Positions 38,601-52,277 of a DNA stretch of 64,000 nt are shown here, piece after piece. Each line of letters opens with the position of its first letter. Positions within the stretch are counted from its first letter, which is position 1. The stretch is taken from contig JADHZB010000608.1 in NCBI GenBank assembly GCA_015657535.1, positions 21,188 to 85,187 on the forward strand, given 5' to 3'. A model generated the notes under the pieces. It ran no database searches, was not told the DNA's origin, and was given only the letters and a program-made list of their open reading frames with translations. Source of the DNA: Nephromyces sp. MM_2019 (Eukaryota > Apicomplexa > Aconoidasida > Nephromycida). A program made the translations under genes and the position numbers.

Positions 38601-39746
38601 ATACTTAAGTTATACTAACAACATACAGATATATATATTATAGGCTCAACTAGTTATAATGTTTTATATAATTTCCTACACACAGTGAGTCGTATAAGAA
38701 GAAATCTACTTGGGAGTTTACACTACAGGGTATCCAGAAAGGGGCCAGATGTACATACGCACAATTCATTTAATAGTACACCAATGTTTGAGATCTCATC
38801 TACTAGTCATTCTGAATTAAAAAGTGTGCACACACACAAACAAGCACAAGCTACAGATAGTCAAGAACACATAGAAAGCATGGGTAAACAAACAAACGTA
38901 CCCAGCACTGTCGATAGGCCTAACGAAAACATAGAAACTCCTCCACACAACTCAATTACATATACACCTCAGGATTCTAATTCATCGTATGACCCTACAC
39001 ACACCTCACTCATTACTGAGACCACATCAACTACCTACCCACACAATTACACAGACAGTATTAGGGCTGAGACAACCACACATCCTCTAGACATTGACAT
39101 AGATCCTAAATCCTCTTCTCTACACACATTTGACTTATACACCCATATACTTGATCCTATAACACATGGATGTGACACACTCATAAATAACATAGATGAT
39201 GATAGTACAAACACAAATGATTCTAGCATGTTATCCCCCAATTTACATACACAAGCTCCAAACCTAACCACACACACATTCAAAACACCACAAGAAAAAA
39301 ACTTTTTAACTGCAAGCACTTGCCCATCTGAATCAAGCAGCCCACTCCAAATATTTTCACAAGCACACACACAAACCACTAACAACCAAAATGCAAGTAA
39401 TGCTGATCATCACCACTCCTTTAATTTAAATGGAGGAAAACAATCTAAACACATACACACACTTCCCTCTCCCTATAATTATAATAACCCAGAAGAGACC
39501 ATTCTTTTTGGTGATGAATACACTTTTAATATTCAAACACAGCCATTACCATTTGATGATGATGGACCTAATTTTGATAACTTTACTCAAACCAATCTTG
39601 TATATACAGGAACTAACAATAATGAAAGCCCTATATTATTTAATGTTGATTACATACACACAAAGAATGATAGATTGAGAGGTTTCACACCTCTCAACGA
39701 AGACGATTATGAACGTAAAGATTGGCGAAAACGAAAAAAACTGTAG
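35692..39746 (+). CDS. IQ-motif protein with AMPK-type glycogen/starch-binding (CBM48-like) domain
   Basis: Eight exons: 35692-36429, 36722-37030, 37447-37509, 37630-37776, 37972-38039, 38155-38254, 38505-38562, 38686-39746. Phases agree, giving 847 residues. Residues about 280-400 hold four IQ motifs (AATVIQKHYRGYKQR, ICIQKHWRGKLG, IIIQKNWRRW, ASEIQKTWRGYK), which bind calmodulin or myosin light chains. Directly after them, about 408-495, is a CBM48/AMPK-beta-like fold: KWDSPGTIVEVVGDFSNPPW, then YELKFIVDGRYVCDG, then GAGHFNNLITV. In other proteins this module binds glycogen or starch. The C-terminal 350 residues are low-complexity, rich in His, Thr, Asn and Asp, ending in a basic cluster. 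The first 75 residues before an internal MGNTTT (ATG near 35917) may be untranslated. Starting there would give a possible N-myristoylation site. No enzyme domain is seen. Confidence 0.9.
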
Positions 39747-42230
39747 CACATTACACACACACACATACCACTCACAACATACATAATAAACTCACACACA
39801 CATCACAAACACACTCACACTTCACAAACCCACACACAGCATCCATATATCACACGTACACACACAAAACCTTATATTTTACTCACTTAGACTCTCTTTT
39901 TTTCACACCTACATACATTACAAGCACATATTAAACCCATATTTCCACAATAGTTTTATATGTAATGCTCACAGACAAGCATAGACAAAATGAATGTGAA
40001 TCGCTTCATTTACACACTAATTTCTGTGCAATTGACATATCATCTCAAATATATCCAAAACATAAACACATGCCTAATATATTAACGAATAAAGAACAAC
40101 TACTATCTACACACTCTCCCTCACAAACTCACACCTCAATCTATTCAAAACACTACGCCAATTACCATAATTTTAATTAGTTAACTTATTACACACACTT
40201 TTACAACAACCCATTATGTCAAGATCACTTTCCTACTATTTGAGAAAAGGGGAATGATAACAATGTTTTATTAACAAAATTACAAAACTTATCACAAATA
40301 AACAGACAAATATACACCTCTGATTTAGCAAACAAAATAGACTACTTCAATTTTTAAGAAACGCACCTTGATAATAATACCAAACACAATAGCAACACAC
40401 ATTATACCCATTCTACTAATAAACAACGCCAATTTTAACCAATATCTCACACATACTCTATAGACATCCTTAAACTATAATAGTAAATAACCATACAATC
40501 ATAGGGGTTCACACTATCACACATAATTCTCCTAACAATATTTTTTTCTAGCCACAGACACAACCCTTCCTTTATTTCAAAGAATATTTTAACTTCATTT
40601 TGTATGTATTCTTCCATCCTCTTTTAATTCAGATTTAGAATATAAACAATTTTACACACAATTTGGCATTGATTGATTAAAATTACAATATATATATCTA
40701 GAAATATTAGCTACTAAAATTGGTCATTAAACATTATGTGTGTATATATATATCTGTATATATATATGTATGTTAAATCATAGAAATTTCTTGTATAAAT
40801 AAACAGTTTATCAAATATACAATTATATGTATATGAAATGTTTCTAAAATAAAAATTTATCAAAATTATATGAGGAATTTTTTTAAATTGAAAATTTATT
40901 CAAATGTGTATGCATTTATATCATTGTGTAAACTTTTTATTTAACCTTTGTCTGTTTTTTTTTTAAATTTTAATCTTCAAAAATATAATAAATTAGAAGG
41001 CTCTTTAAATATTTTTCTCTTTTTTGATAAGATTTTATTAAAAATATTAAAATTAGATATATTTTATGATTCAGTGAGATCGGTAGATATATGGAAAATT
41101 GATATATATATATATATATATATTGACCAATAAATTCATATAGATATAAAAAACCTATCTTTCAATTTACATTTGTGTGTTTTTGAGTATTTATTAGATT
41201 GTGCAAGTTCAAATTGTCCTGAAATATAATTAAACTTAACTTCTTTGAAATATCGAGGCTCTTTTACTTTTTCAGAAATATTATAAAATGTGTGATAAGA
41301 GTTCAATATTCATTTAATGTAAATCGAATTAACTTTTTTAGAAAACTCGTGTAAGACAAAAAAAATTAATTTTTCCAATTAAAATTAAATTTGAAACATT
41401 TTATAAGAACATTTCCCCACCGTTTGAAATAAAAAATTGATTTAGAGTTTACTTAATGAGTCATGCAACACATCCCATACACATCTTGATCTTGTGTCTA
41501 CTTGTTGATATGGCACACTCAATTACACGCACACATATGTCTTACATACAATTAAGAAAAAATTTTCCATAACAATTAACTTTATTATAGTATTTAGTAT
41601 ATATGATAATCATTTCGGTTGTTGCATACACATCATAACAAGTCCAGAATTTCATACAGCTATTATTTAATAACTTTCCTTTAAGTGTCACATATTTCAA
41701 TTTCCAGTGTGAAATAGACCTTAAAAAATATCGAAAATATGATTTTGGAGAGGTGTATGTACACTCATTCAATTTATCATTTCCCTAGTTTTAATATATT
41801 CTCTAAATTTATTATTTCTCAGATTTATTTTAAGCAAAGTTAATGTCAAATTTATTCCTTAACTAACTAAAAAAAAAAGTAAATTGATGGACAAAGAAAT
41901 AAAAGTTTTGTTTTACCTTGAGGAATCTAAAATTGAAAGATTGTAAACCAGAAATGTTGTTAAAACAATTTCAATAGTGAATATCAATCATGCTTTATTT
42001 TAAAAATAGATCATTAGAAATGATAATGTTAAAGATTTTTTATTTCTTAATACATTTTTCCAAAAAATATTTCTCATCAATAATAAGTAAGTAATTAGTG
42101 TGTGTTTAGAAAAGTCATCTCATTTTTTAATAATTTGAATACAATTCTGATTGGATTTTGTAAGCTTTTGGAGGAAGCTAAGATTTTAAATAAAATATGA
42201 ATGAAGTCATAAGTGTCTAATTGTTTATTC
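39747..42230. other. Convergent intergenic region
   Basis: About 2.5 kb between the stops of the IQ-CBM gene and calcineurin. It is CA-rich up to about 40200, then AT-rich with TA runs at about 40740-40770 and 41100-41122. No exon supported. Confidence 0.5.
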
Positions 42231-44544
42231 TTATTTCTTTGAGTTTGGCCAGCGTTCATTTTGAGCATCAATGATCTTTGCATTATTAAATTTCTCAAGC
42301 TCTGAAATTGTTTGTGTATATGTTTTCAATTTTTAGTAGATAGTATAAACTTAATTGATATAGGTGAGGAGAATCGGATTTAAAGTTTATAAACTACAAC
42401 GCAAAGACTATATCACTTATATATTATTTTGCTAAAGTGTATAAAACGTATACATAGCTATTTCCTAAGTAGGTGTAATTAGAAATATGTATACACACAT
42501 AATCAATAAAACTTTATCACTTATAGCCTAATGTAAGCACATTTGCACCATTGCGAATATATAGTTAAATCAATTTGTAAGCCATAGCAATGTACGACAA
42601 CTCAATACATACACAAAAACGTAACACTATTTTAGTATTGTACAAAAAAAAAGGTTTGCTGATATAAATAAGCTATAACAATTATGTCACTATATCTATA
42701 TGTAAGCCATAATAAGTTAATTATAGAACCTTTATATAGGAACTAGAAATATATATCTTAATATGTATGATCAAAATAGATTAACTGTATCTTGGTATTT
42801 TTAGATAATACCAAGAAAGTGCGTATATAATTAACCTATACATATTCAAACACTTTCGAGGATATCATAGTATAAACACAATGAAATTCTTACGATCGGC
42901 AAGTACTTCCCTCCCTTGAAGAATTAAGCCGACAGGAATGCGATTTGCAGGCGTACAGCCTTTCAATTTTACAATAAGTTCTCTCTCTTCCCTGCGAGTG
43001 GAACCAAATAAATTATGTATGCTTTAATTTTTATTAAATTAGTTAGGCATAAATAGATATATCTATCATTTATTGCATATATAACAAATGTGATATAACT
43101 AGATAGATAAAGTATGCATACGTAAATGTTCACAAAAGTTACCTTAGTGTTCTAAAGACACGCATTAAGCGACCTATTGTTTGTATTTTTTTCCTAAGTA
43201 AATCAGCCCCTGATCTCATAGCAAAGATATGTAAAAAGGGGTAATTGGGTGTAAGAGTGAGATAGTATCTGTTTTTTGATTGCATTAGTGTATGTACGTG
43301 TGTGTTTGCAGAAGTATACATAGGTGTATTAATGTTCGTGTATATATGTATGCTGGTTAGGATATAAATGCATGGATGTGTGCATATGCCAATGTGTTTA
43401 CATATTTATATATTTTAGATGAAACCATGTGTGAGGATATTTTTTATATACATATGAGTGAGTGTGTTTTATTACTCACTTTCCTTAAGTGGAGTGGGGG
43501 ATGGGACTAGTTTATGTTTTGTTGAGGCATGAATCTCAATTACTGAGGGTTCATATTTAAGCCCATGTTCAATTTCATAATTGCTTGCTATTATTTTTTG
43601 TATCTATTTTACACACAAATTTTTATACACAATTATGTGTATATGTTCCATTCATATCTACAACATTTTAGAGTCATGGTCAAATAATTTACAATTATAT
43701 ACTAAAAGGATAGTGTAAGGCTTTATCAACTATTGTCATATCAATTAAATTATTGATGATGTTTGTGTGTGTGTGTAGTGTTAAGAGTGTATATACCTCA
43801 TAAGGTAGCTCAATATTATCTATGGTTTCGTCATCATCTACATCTTCCATTGAAGAAGAATTGAGAAGCCCATAGAGGATTTCAGAAACTGATAATAAAT
43901 AAATGTAGACACATTAGACATTTAAAAATACACACTCACAGCTATACATTAATAAGCATACATAAATCTGTACATACTAAAAGAAACATACATATAACTA
44001 TACCCTCATCAATATAATTGTATTATAGGTAGCTTATAATGTGTAAAAGAAAGTTATTATAGATATAATATGTAAGCCTATCTTTGAATAGTGGGTGTGT
44101 AATGCTAATCTGGATTTATATGTGTTTAAGATTTGATAAACTATTTGATTCTCTTTTATTCATTTTTTTGCGTATGTGCATGGGTATGTGTGTGTGTCTG
44201 TGTGTCTATAAGTGTGTATGTTTAAGATTGTGTATGTGTATGTGCACGTGTATCTTGTAGAAGAGTAAAAAACTTAAAAGAGAAACCAACCTTTCTCGGT
44301 TAAAAAGGGGATAGACCAGGAGAAGACGTCCATGAAATTTGTCAAATGGTATGGATGTGGAGAGAAATTAAATTGTTGTATATTTAGTGTGTTATTCTGA
44401 GGAAATTTTTATAGTTATTTATAAATGATAGTTTATATCCTTATACATATCTTGGTACTAACTTCGAACTTGAGTACAGCCCCCTTGTTATTATACACAT
44501 CACAATAATTTGGTGCAGAGAAAATTGTTATAACCTACTTAATT

Positions 44545-44592
<48 letters not shown>

Positions 44593-45069
44593 TATGAATT
44601 TTGGATAAATATATTTTGTGAAGTGTATCTAATGTTTAATGTGTAACATATAAATGTGGCAACGCGTGTGTGGATCATTTGTACTTTCTAAAACTTGTGA
44701 GTGATTATGTGTAATTTCAGTGTATATGGATATGTGTGTGTATGATTAATACAGTTGGAAATCCAGTTTTAGCACTAGAGTGGTGCATTTTATATCCTTC
44801 CAATTGAGCCTCATGGCCCCTTATAATTGATAACAGGCCAGTCCTATCTAAGAAGTTACAGGCGGCTCTATACCCAAAGAAAAAGCTACAACCCCTCACT
44901 TCATTCGCTTGGAATGAGTCTGTATGTGCAATAAAATCGCAAAGTGTGCACATATATATATATATATATATGTACTTTTTCATAGTAGCATGTGTGTGTA
45001 TGTAAAAATATTTAGATATGAAGTTGCATGGTAGGGTATATATACAAAAATGTATAGATTTATGTAGGG

Positions 45070-45102
<33 letters not shown>

Positions 45103-45510
45103 CTGTGCAATAGTTTGTGTGTATATATAAGATTTTGTAGTAGGGTCCTTGTGTGAGAGAGGGTGTGGGTGAATCTTGATTTGACTGACCCATTTTACTA
45201 TTTGGTGGAGATTTATCTTCATCCGCTGGATCAGCCCACAGTAAGTCACTAAAAGTGTGTAAGTTTATTTGTAAATTAACTCATAGAATTTTAATACAAA
45301 AAATTTATAAACATTGATATGTGTGTGTTTATAATAAATTAAATAAATCTGATTACCAAAATAGGCCAGAACGAGGTGGTTCCAAAAATCGATTGAGGTT
45401 GGAAATGTGTGACAACTGATGAAAAAATGTTTATAACTGCGTTATGGAAGTTGAATGTGAGGTCTGTATATGTGAAATGTGTGTGTGTGCTCGAGGTTTC
45501 TAGGTGGTTG

Positions 45511-45544
<34 letters not shown>

Positions 45545-48218
45545 TTATGTGTGTTTTGAGAGATGTGTGCATAAAGGAGCCTGTAGTGCATATTTTTTTT
45601 TAAAGGTGTGTGGATAAGATAAGTTTCCGATGTGTATCAAGAGGTGAGTTTTTAGTCTACGAAAATAAAACAATTTAAATCATATATATATAGGTAATTT
45701 TAAAAGACCGTTTTTAGTTCGGGAGATATGCCTCCATGGATAGCTAAAAATCGTCCTAATAATTATAAAGGATAGAGATTTGTGTGTAGAATGTAAAATT
45801 TAAATATGTATATATATAGAGGTTAATTATCCCATAGTGTGCAAGTTAAGTGTATATATGTGTGTTCTGGATGTGATAATTGTGGTTTAAAAATGTGCGT
45901 AATTGGAATATATATATAAATTAGGACTGTGTATGTTTGTTTGCTTGTGTGTATTATAGATCTTTAAACGTATGAACTATACCATTAATTGTTGCTGCGA
46001 GAGGTAAACAATCAAATGAATCCATAAATAAATTGTAGACTGTCAAGTTGTACTTATTTATACCTATAACAAGTATTGAATGCATGTGTAGATACACACT
46101 TATGTGAATGGTATTTATAATTTGCGTATAACATTTAAAGTGTTACACACATATATTTATAATTTATGTTTCATATATTAAATAAAAGAATTCCTCACAT
46201 TCAGCCTTGAAGTTAAAATAAGAGGTCATTTGTCTACACTCATGATTTCCTCTTAGTAATGTTATTTGGTGTGGGTAATTCAACTACACAGAAACAAAAT
46301 AAAGCATAAATTATGACTATTAAGTATTACTTTTTATGTTTTTATATAATTAAGATTAGATGTTTATATGTTTGATTTTGTTAAACCAATATCAGATGTT
46401 TGTTTAGGCTAAAAGTGTGTGTAAAGTGAAAATTTTCATAGTAGAATTAAGTATGTTTAGGAAATTACATGCCATGAAAGCTGTTTGTGTAAATATAAAA
46501 AAAAAGAAACCAATTGTGTGTGGTAAATGACCTTCAAAGAATACAAGAGTAGACAAACTTCTATACTAAAGGACCCGCGATCAACATAGTCTCCCAAAAA
46601 TAAGTATCTGATAAGGATAGGTAGTGTGTATAAGCAAAGTGTATGCGTGTGGGCGTTAGAGAGAGCGTAAATATTTATGTATATATAGTTGTGTTTATGA
46701 GTTTAGCTATCAGTCTTATTGTATTTAGGTTCGTGCGAGTGTGTATGTACGTGCTTTTGAGTCCGATTAATATAGGTATTTTTGTGACTGCATAAGTATG
46801 TGTGTGTGTGAGAGTAAATTTATGATGGTGTCTTAGTATATGGATCTGTCTAGAAGAATGTGTGTGTGTAAATAATTGTAGATACAATATAGTCATTTCG
46901 TCTAAGTTTGGACGTGAAGGATGTCAAAAGCGACTTTTATAGAGTTTTCATTTGGATGTGTATCTATGTGTAGCTATGGACTAAATGATTTTTGATTTAC
47001 TGTGTTTCATGAGGATCACCTCCAATTTCAAGCAGTTTCAATAGGTCATAATATTGACCATGTATATCACCCACAACTGAAAGTATTCAAAAACATATAG
47101 GTTTTTGTTAATAATTTGTCATAAAAACATACATTTTTATCATTGTTGGTAATTGATTGGCAGAATTTAGTGGTTAATGGATATACACGCAATGTACCTA
47201 GTGTAATTCTTAAATCAAATATAATTGAAATTATTGATTTAAAGTGTGGGTATATATATATATGTACTGTCTGAGCTTATTTGTTTGTGTTTCAAAATGT
47301 GTGCCTGTTTGCGAGTGTAGGTATGTATATATACGTGTGTTTATCTCAGTGGAAGTTTTGGAAATGTTTATGATTCTAATTGTGTATAACTTTGTGTATA
47401 TTTGTGAGTGATTGTGGTTTAAATATATCCTTATGTTTAATGTGCCTTTTCTGTGTATGTGGAAGAGTTAAATTCAGTATATGTGTGACTAAAATTTCTT
47501 CAGCGCGTTTTTTTCTCTGACTAAACATGAACCCATTACCAGTAATTGGGTCTTGTAGCCTCAATAAATTTGGTTCACTCCTTAGCAGCCTTGTTGTTTT
47601 GGTAATTATGCCTTCACAATCTTCCTGAAGTAAGGAGCCCTCTTTTTGGAAATGCTGCCTCAAGAGGACCCAGTCAGGTTTATCAGTACCATTTGGATAA
47701 AGTAAACTTGTTTTCAAAGGCTACATATGTTTGTAGGTTAATAGACACACAAATATGTGAAATTTTTGGTTATAAGAGAATTCAGTTTTGTGGGTATCTA
47801 AGCAAGTTTCATTCACATGTCTTGTTTCCCCTTAAGACACACAAGGTGTGGGTATAAATTACCAAATTAAAAATCAAAATAATGTCATGATAACTTTAAG
47901 AGAATTGAGTTAAATGGAATTTTTGCACACATTGAAATTTTGAGGCCATTCATGTTTTTATAATTTATGGATACACATTTTAGTGTGTGTATCCATATAT
48001 GGGTGTATACATACAGACACACGTATATATGTTTATATACATATCTAATAAAATAGGAGTATGCATGTTTAGTAAAGTTTTATTATAGGGTATGCCAATG
48101 TGCACAAGGATGTGGGAGTGTATATTTTACGTTTAAGTAACAAATAGCTTACCAAGGCAGGTGGGGGTGTAATAGAAGGGACTTGCCTATCGTTCATAGG
48201 GTCCGATAAGGGCTCCAT
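42231..48218 (-). CDS. CNA: Calcineurin A, catalytic subunit (PP2B)
   Basis: Seventeen exons: 48218-48153, 47720-47540, 47076-47001, 46607-46532, 46283-46199, 46063-45983, 45755-45709, 45415-45357, 45248-45199, 44919-44753, 44534-44463, 44396-44291, 43888-43797, 43603-43480, 43209-43143, 42991-42894, 42301-42231. About 505 residues. Ca/calmodulin-activated Ser/Thr phosphatase. Metal-site motifs are complete: GDIHGQYYD (from Asp86), [31 protein letters not shown] and FSAPNY. The regulatory part follows in order: a calcineurin-B-binding helix ([12 protein letters not shown] to ILYGLLN), an acidic linker, a calmodulin-binding helix near 428-450 ([15 protein letters not shown]), [13 protein letters not shown], and an autoinhibitory segment in the last exon ([15 protein letters not shown]). 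Exon 9 has two possible donors nine bases apart (45199 or 45190). Introns carry TA and CA microsatellites. Confidence 0.95.
42791..42815. repeat. Stem-loop in last calcineurin intron
   Basis: Arms CTTGGTATT (42791-42799) and AATACCAAG (42807-42815) are perfect complements with a 7-nt loop. It lies about 80 nt inside the last intron, near its donor site at 42893. Significance unknown. Confidence 0.7.
44550..44588. repeat. (TA)n microsatellite at an intron acceptor
   Basis: Nearly 40 nt of alternating TA, ending on the sense strand about 15 nt before the acceptor of calcineurin exon 11. Similar TA runs sit in neighbouring introns near 44950-44970, 45075-45100 and 45510-45538. Confidence 0.95.
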
Positions 48219-51200
48219 TATTGCACAAGGTATGTTTGAGAGTTTATTTATACTTTTGAGGTTTATCAGATTTTTGGTGTTTTTTCTAAGATAAGTTTTT
48301 AGCCATTAATCCAATGGTATTAGATTGAGTGTATATGTCGTATATATCCAAAGATAATGTGGGCGAGTATGAAATCAGAGGGATCTGCTGTAGTTCCTAT
48401 TCGTTGGGTAATACACATTTTGTATTCACATTTTCTATAATAAGAAATTTCATGGTTTAAGGGAATAATAAGAATAGTATATACAACGTCTTTGATTATA
48501 ATTATGAATAAATATTATAATCTTATATGTGCATATAATTTATTAATAATGAAACCTTTGAGGTGGCCTATACCCAAGACAAGTTTGTAATATGAGTATA
48601 ATGGCTCACTTTTCGTATGGATTTGCCTTTAAACAATCAGTACGATTGGAAGTTCAAAATTCTAAGTGTTTGGATCCCCAAATAAACATTTTGAAGGGAG
48701 CGCTGCAATAAATTGCTTGGGCTTATACAAAGATTCACTCCAAATTTAAACACAGTTTCCCCCAACTTACACCCAACTTCATCAAGTTTTTGGCTTCCTT
48801 AAAAATTATGTAACTCACCCCTGAAACCAAATAAAATTTCCAAATCAAAATCTACGTTAAAACCAAAACACACTAATAATTCAAACAAACTAGAGAATAT
48901 TCAAGCTACCTGAAAGAATTAATGTTAAATACATAATAATTAGGCTCATGGGAGAGAAAATTGTAAGATTAAATAAAAAAAGGAAAAAACAATCATGTTT
49001 CAACAACATAAAACTTGAATGTTTATAACAATTGTTATTTATAATTAAAAATTATGTAAAATTTTCAAATTTTTGAAAAATCCTATCTATTTTGCAGAGC
49101 TGCTAGAAAATTCATATGTTAAACAAATGAACTTATATTTCTCCAATATATTTAAATTAACTTTTGTTTATCTAGTTTTATAAATTCTTGGTGATTAAAG
49201 GAGTGCTTCAAAGTATTTTAAGCTATAAATTTGATTATTCTATACTATGTGAAATATAATTTTCAAATTCAAGACAAAATAGGTTATAAGGAAAAAAGTT
49301 TTTAGGAATCAAATTAGAAATTAAATGAATTATTAGGGAAAATCAAAGATTTAATACAAAGTTGATGTGATTTTCAAATTAAAAATTTCTATTAAGTCAT
49401 CTACGATATGTTATTCTTAATTTTATATAATTTACAGTCCCAAGAATTCCTACTTATACTACAACTATCTTTTTCTATAAATGAATCAAAATTTATATTG
49501 TTGAACTAGCTTAATTTGATTTGTGTAGAGAAGAGTAGCTCTAAAAAGATTTAATACCCACAAACACACCAAGCAGTACCTTTAAACATGGGATTAGGGT
49601 ATATATCATAAGATATTATTGAACAAAATGTTTATCTTAAGGTCATCAGTAGAGTTGTGTATTGTTAAAAATTAATAACACTTTGAGATTTAGTTACTTT
49701 TAATAAGCAAGGTCTAACGAGTTTGACTTTTCATATAGTTAATGTTTTGAGATATCATAATAAAATTTTAAATTCCAAATTAGAAAATTTGATTTTAAAT
49801 TAGTGAATAATAAGCAAATTCATGAAAATACATACACTACAAAATAGAATTAACTCCACAGTCATACAATATCAAATCTTGCTGCTAAATGGGTATTAAT
49901 GGGTGTATAAAAAGATGTTTAAGCTCGTGATGTCTACATAGTTTATATTTTCAAGCTTTACTTTTTCTAAATTTTTCGATTTTCGTAATTGGTATATTAG
50001 AGTAGTACAAATTAAAATCCTTGTTTGTGGGTCCCTACTAAAGCTGATTTTAGTCCTGTAAATATCATACTCGTGTTGAATAGTTACCTATACTTTTGAA
50101 TTACTTGAAAACAGAGTGGTTACAATCTACAAAGACTCAATTAGATGCTCAGAACTGACTTTTGTAGATTCTATAACCATTGATTATGTTATGTGATGTT
50201 TCTACAAGTCTATATCTATATATATATGAATAATGGGTAACTAATTAAAACAATATATGAAATGAGATCACAATAAGTTATAGAACACTGATTGCTTAAA
50301 TTAAAAGATAGACGACTAATTAACTATATAAAGCTTAGTTATACATAAACAACTATATATGCATTTGGGCTCTTAGTTATAATAACTCATAACTTTGTGT
50401 GAATGGTCATGGAGATATAAATAAAAGATTATCCACTCTTTTTTTAAGCTTAGGATATAAAATTCGATTAGAATATAATATTTAATTTGTAAACTAAAAT
50501 TGGTGTAAATGTAAGAGCTTCTCTTTTTATCACTTCACTAAAGGTAGTACGACTATAGCTTCTTATTAGCATTAAATATTGTTGCATATCTAGTGATTTC
50601 TATAACTCTTACACTGAAATGTCAGCTTAAAATGGAAGAGCTAAGCCAAAGTTAACGTTCTTACGCAGAAAAATTAAATAAAAATTATAGAGGGCTATAG
50701 CTAGAATACACGTAAATATTCGAGAACAAGATTTAAAACCTACAAGTGTATACAGCACATTATTCACAAGTAAAGACAATTGCTCGACTCATCACAATGA
50801 GAATGGTGTATAGCTTTGACTTGTGTAGATATGCATATGAGTTTTTCAAACCAGATAAAACAGCACACTCGTAAGATTAACAAATAAATATGTATATATA
50901 TATTTATATACATGTTGGCCAATACGCGTGCATATGCTCTAAACTGATTAGAGGTCCTCACTAAACATATAACGTGTTTTGCCACACTACACAATAGTGT
51001 ACATATATATATATATATACATGTATATATATTTATGATCCTAACAGCCAATCCTGAAGTTGTGTAACACATATACACACATCCTTTTTCAATAGAATGT
51101 GTGCTGTATGTATGTGAAACTGTGTATTAGCAAATATCTGCTTATGTACAGTGAGTGGTAGCTTTCTTCACAAGGAGTAAATGATTATTATTCTGCTTTT

Positions 51201-51481
51201 TAGTTAAATTCTTTGATTAAACCTTAAGGAATTACTATGGATTATCAATAACCATATATATATGATGAAGTTTATCTTCTAAATATAAAATAAAAATTTA
51301 GAAATTTGCAATATACCTTAAAATTGTCATTTTAAATACTACTTTAGTATTATTCTTAATGCCTCAAACTTTTACTTGAATATGTTCTATCTTTGATTCA
51401 TAATTCCCCAGTCACTTTCCTCTTTCCTAATATAATTAATTTCATCTACATTACTTTTTCTTCTTAAAACATTCAATCAAG
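48219..51481. other. Long intergenic region
   Basis: About 3.3 kb between the divergent calcineurin and uS10 genes, mostly AT-rich and free of CA repeats. A patch at about 48540-48900 has more even base composition. On the plus strand it holds a 36-codon frame from ATG 48601 (starts MAHFSYGF), with no recognised family. A TA run lies near 51004-51030. No gene is confidently supported. Confidence 0.45.
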
Positions 51482-52142
51482 ATGATGAACAAACCTACAA
51501 AAGGGGGCCTTGCCACCCGTGGAAAGAAGTTACAGAAAATAAGAATTACCTTATCTTCCGTTGATTTCAAAGCCATAGAAAAAGGTAAATTATTAAAACC
51601 AAAAAGCATATAAACATTTAACGGCCTTTTCACGACTACTCCTCTGCTCAAACGCTTTTAGGGGTTTTGTCATTCTTTACAACATATTAAATATATTAGA
51701 AAATACCAAACATTCGCTTTGTATATTAAACATCCTAATGAGGTTTCAATATTATTTCGAACACATCTTCTTTTAATATGATTATTCTTTTTTTTAGTAT
51801 CCAAGAAATTTGTAAATGCCATCAGAGAGCTTGATTTACAATACGTTGGCCCCGTACGTATGCCTGTACGAACACTCAGAATTACTACAAGAAAGTCTCC
51901 ATGTGGAGAAGGTAATTTTCACAACTTATATTTTTTACCAGTAGAAGAACATACAATCTTTACGCTTGCTAAACACCACAATTTATATATTTTACTCAGG
52001 TACTAACACCTGGGATAGATTCGAGTTAAGAGTATACAAGAGGATTATTGATTTACACTCTTCTGAAGCAGCAATGACTCGTATCACAGGTGTAGATATC
52101 GACACTGGTGTAGAGGTCGAAGTTACTATCAATGACGAATAA
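51482..52142 (+). CDS. RPS20: Ribosomal protein uS10 (eukaryotic S20)
   Basis: Three exons, 51482-51584, 51798-51911 and 52000-52142, both introns in phase 1, give 119 residues, the usual length. It is a small-subunit protein of the cytosolic ribosome. Diagnostic stretches are [16 protein letters not shown], the [19 protein letters not shown] loop, CGEG, then [17 protein letters not shown], and the C-terminal [14 protein letters not shown]. Two adjacent ATG codons open the frame and either may be used. The coding part is markedly more GC-rich than its surroundings, as expected for a highly expressed gene. The introns are compact and have no microsatellites. Confidence 0.98.
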
Positions 52143-52277
52143 TTTTACAAAACTATTTTTCAATAATTTATGTCTTGAATAATCTTTCTTTTCGTCATCT
52201 TCACTAGAAAATTTTTACCAATTTTCATATTCGAGAGACAAAAAATTTCTCTACCTTAATTCTTTAAACTTGATTGA

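Noticed and set aside
39722..40180. Open frames just after the IQ-CBM stop
   Set aside because: CA-repeat translations in other frames, with no motifs.
42095..42298. 67-codon minus frame at the calcineurin 3' end
   Set aside because: It overlaps the autoinhibitory exon in another frame; the exon frame matches the calcineurin family.
44717..45193. Continuous 158-codon minus frame joining calcineurin exons 9 and 10
   Set aside because: The middle is Tyr-Ile repeat from TA runs. Splicing from 45199 (or 45190) to 44919 restores the family alignment, so the stretch is intron.
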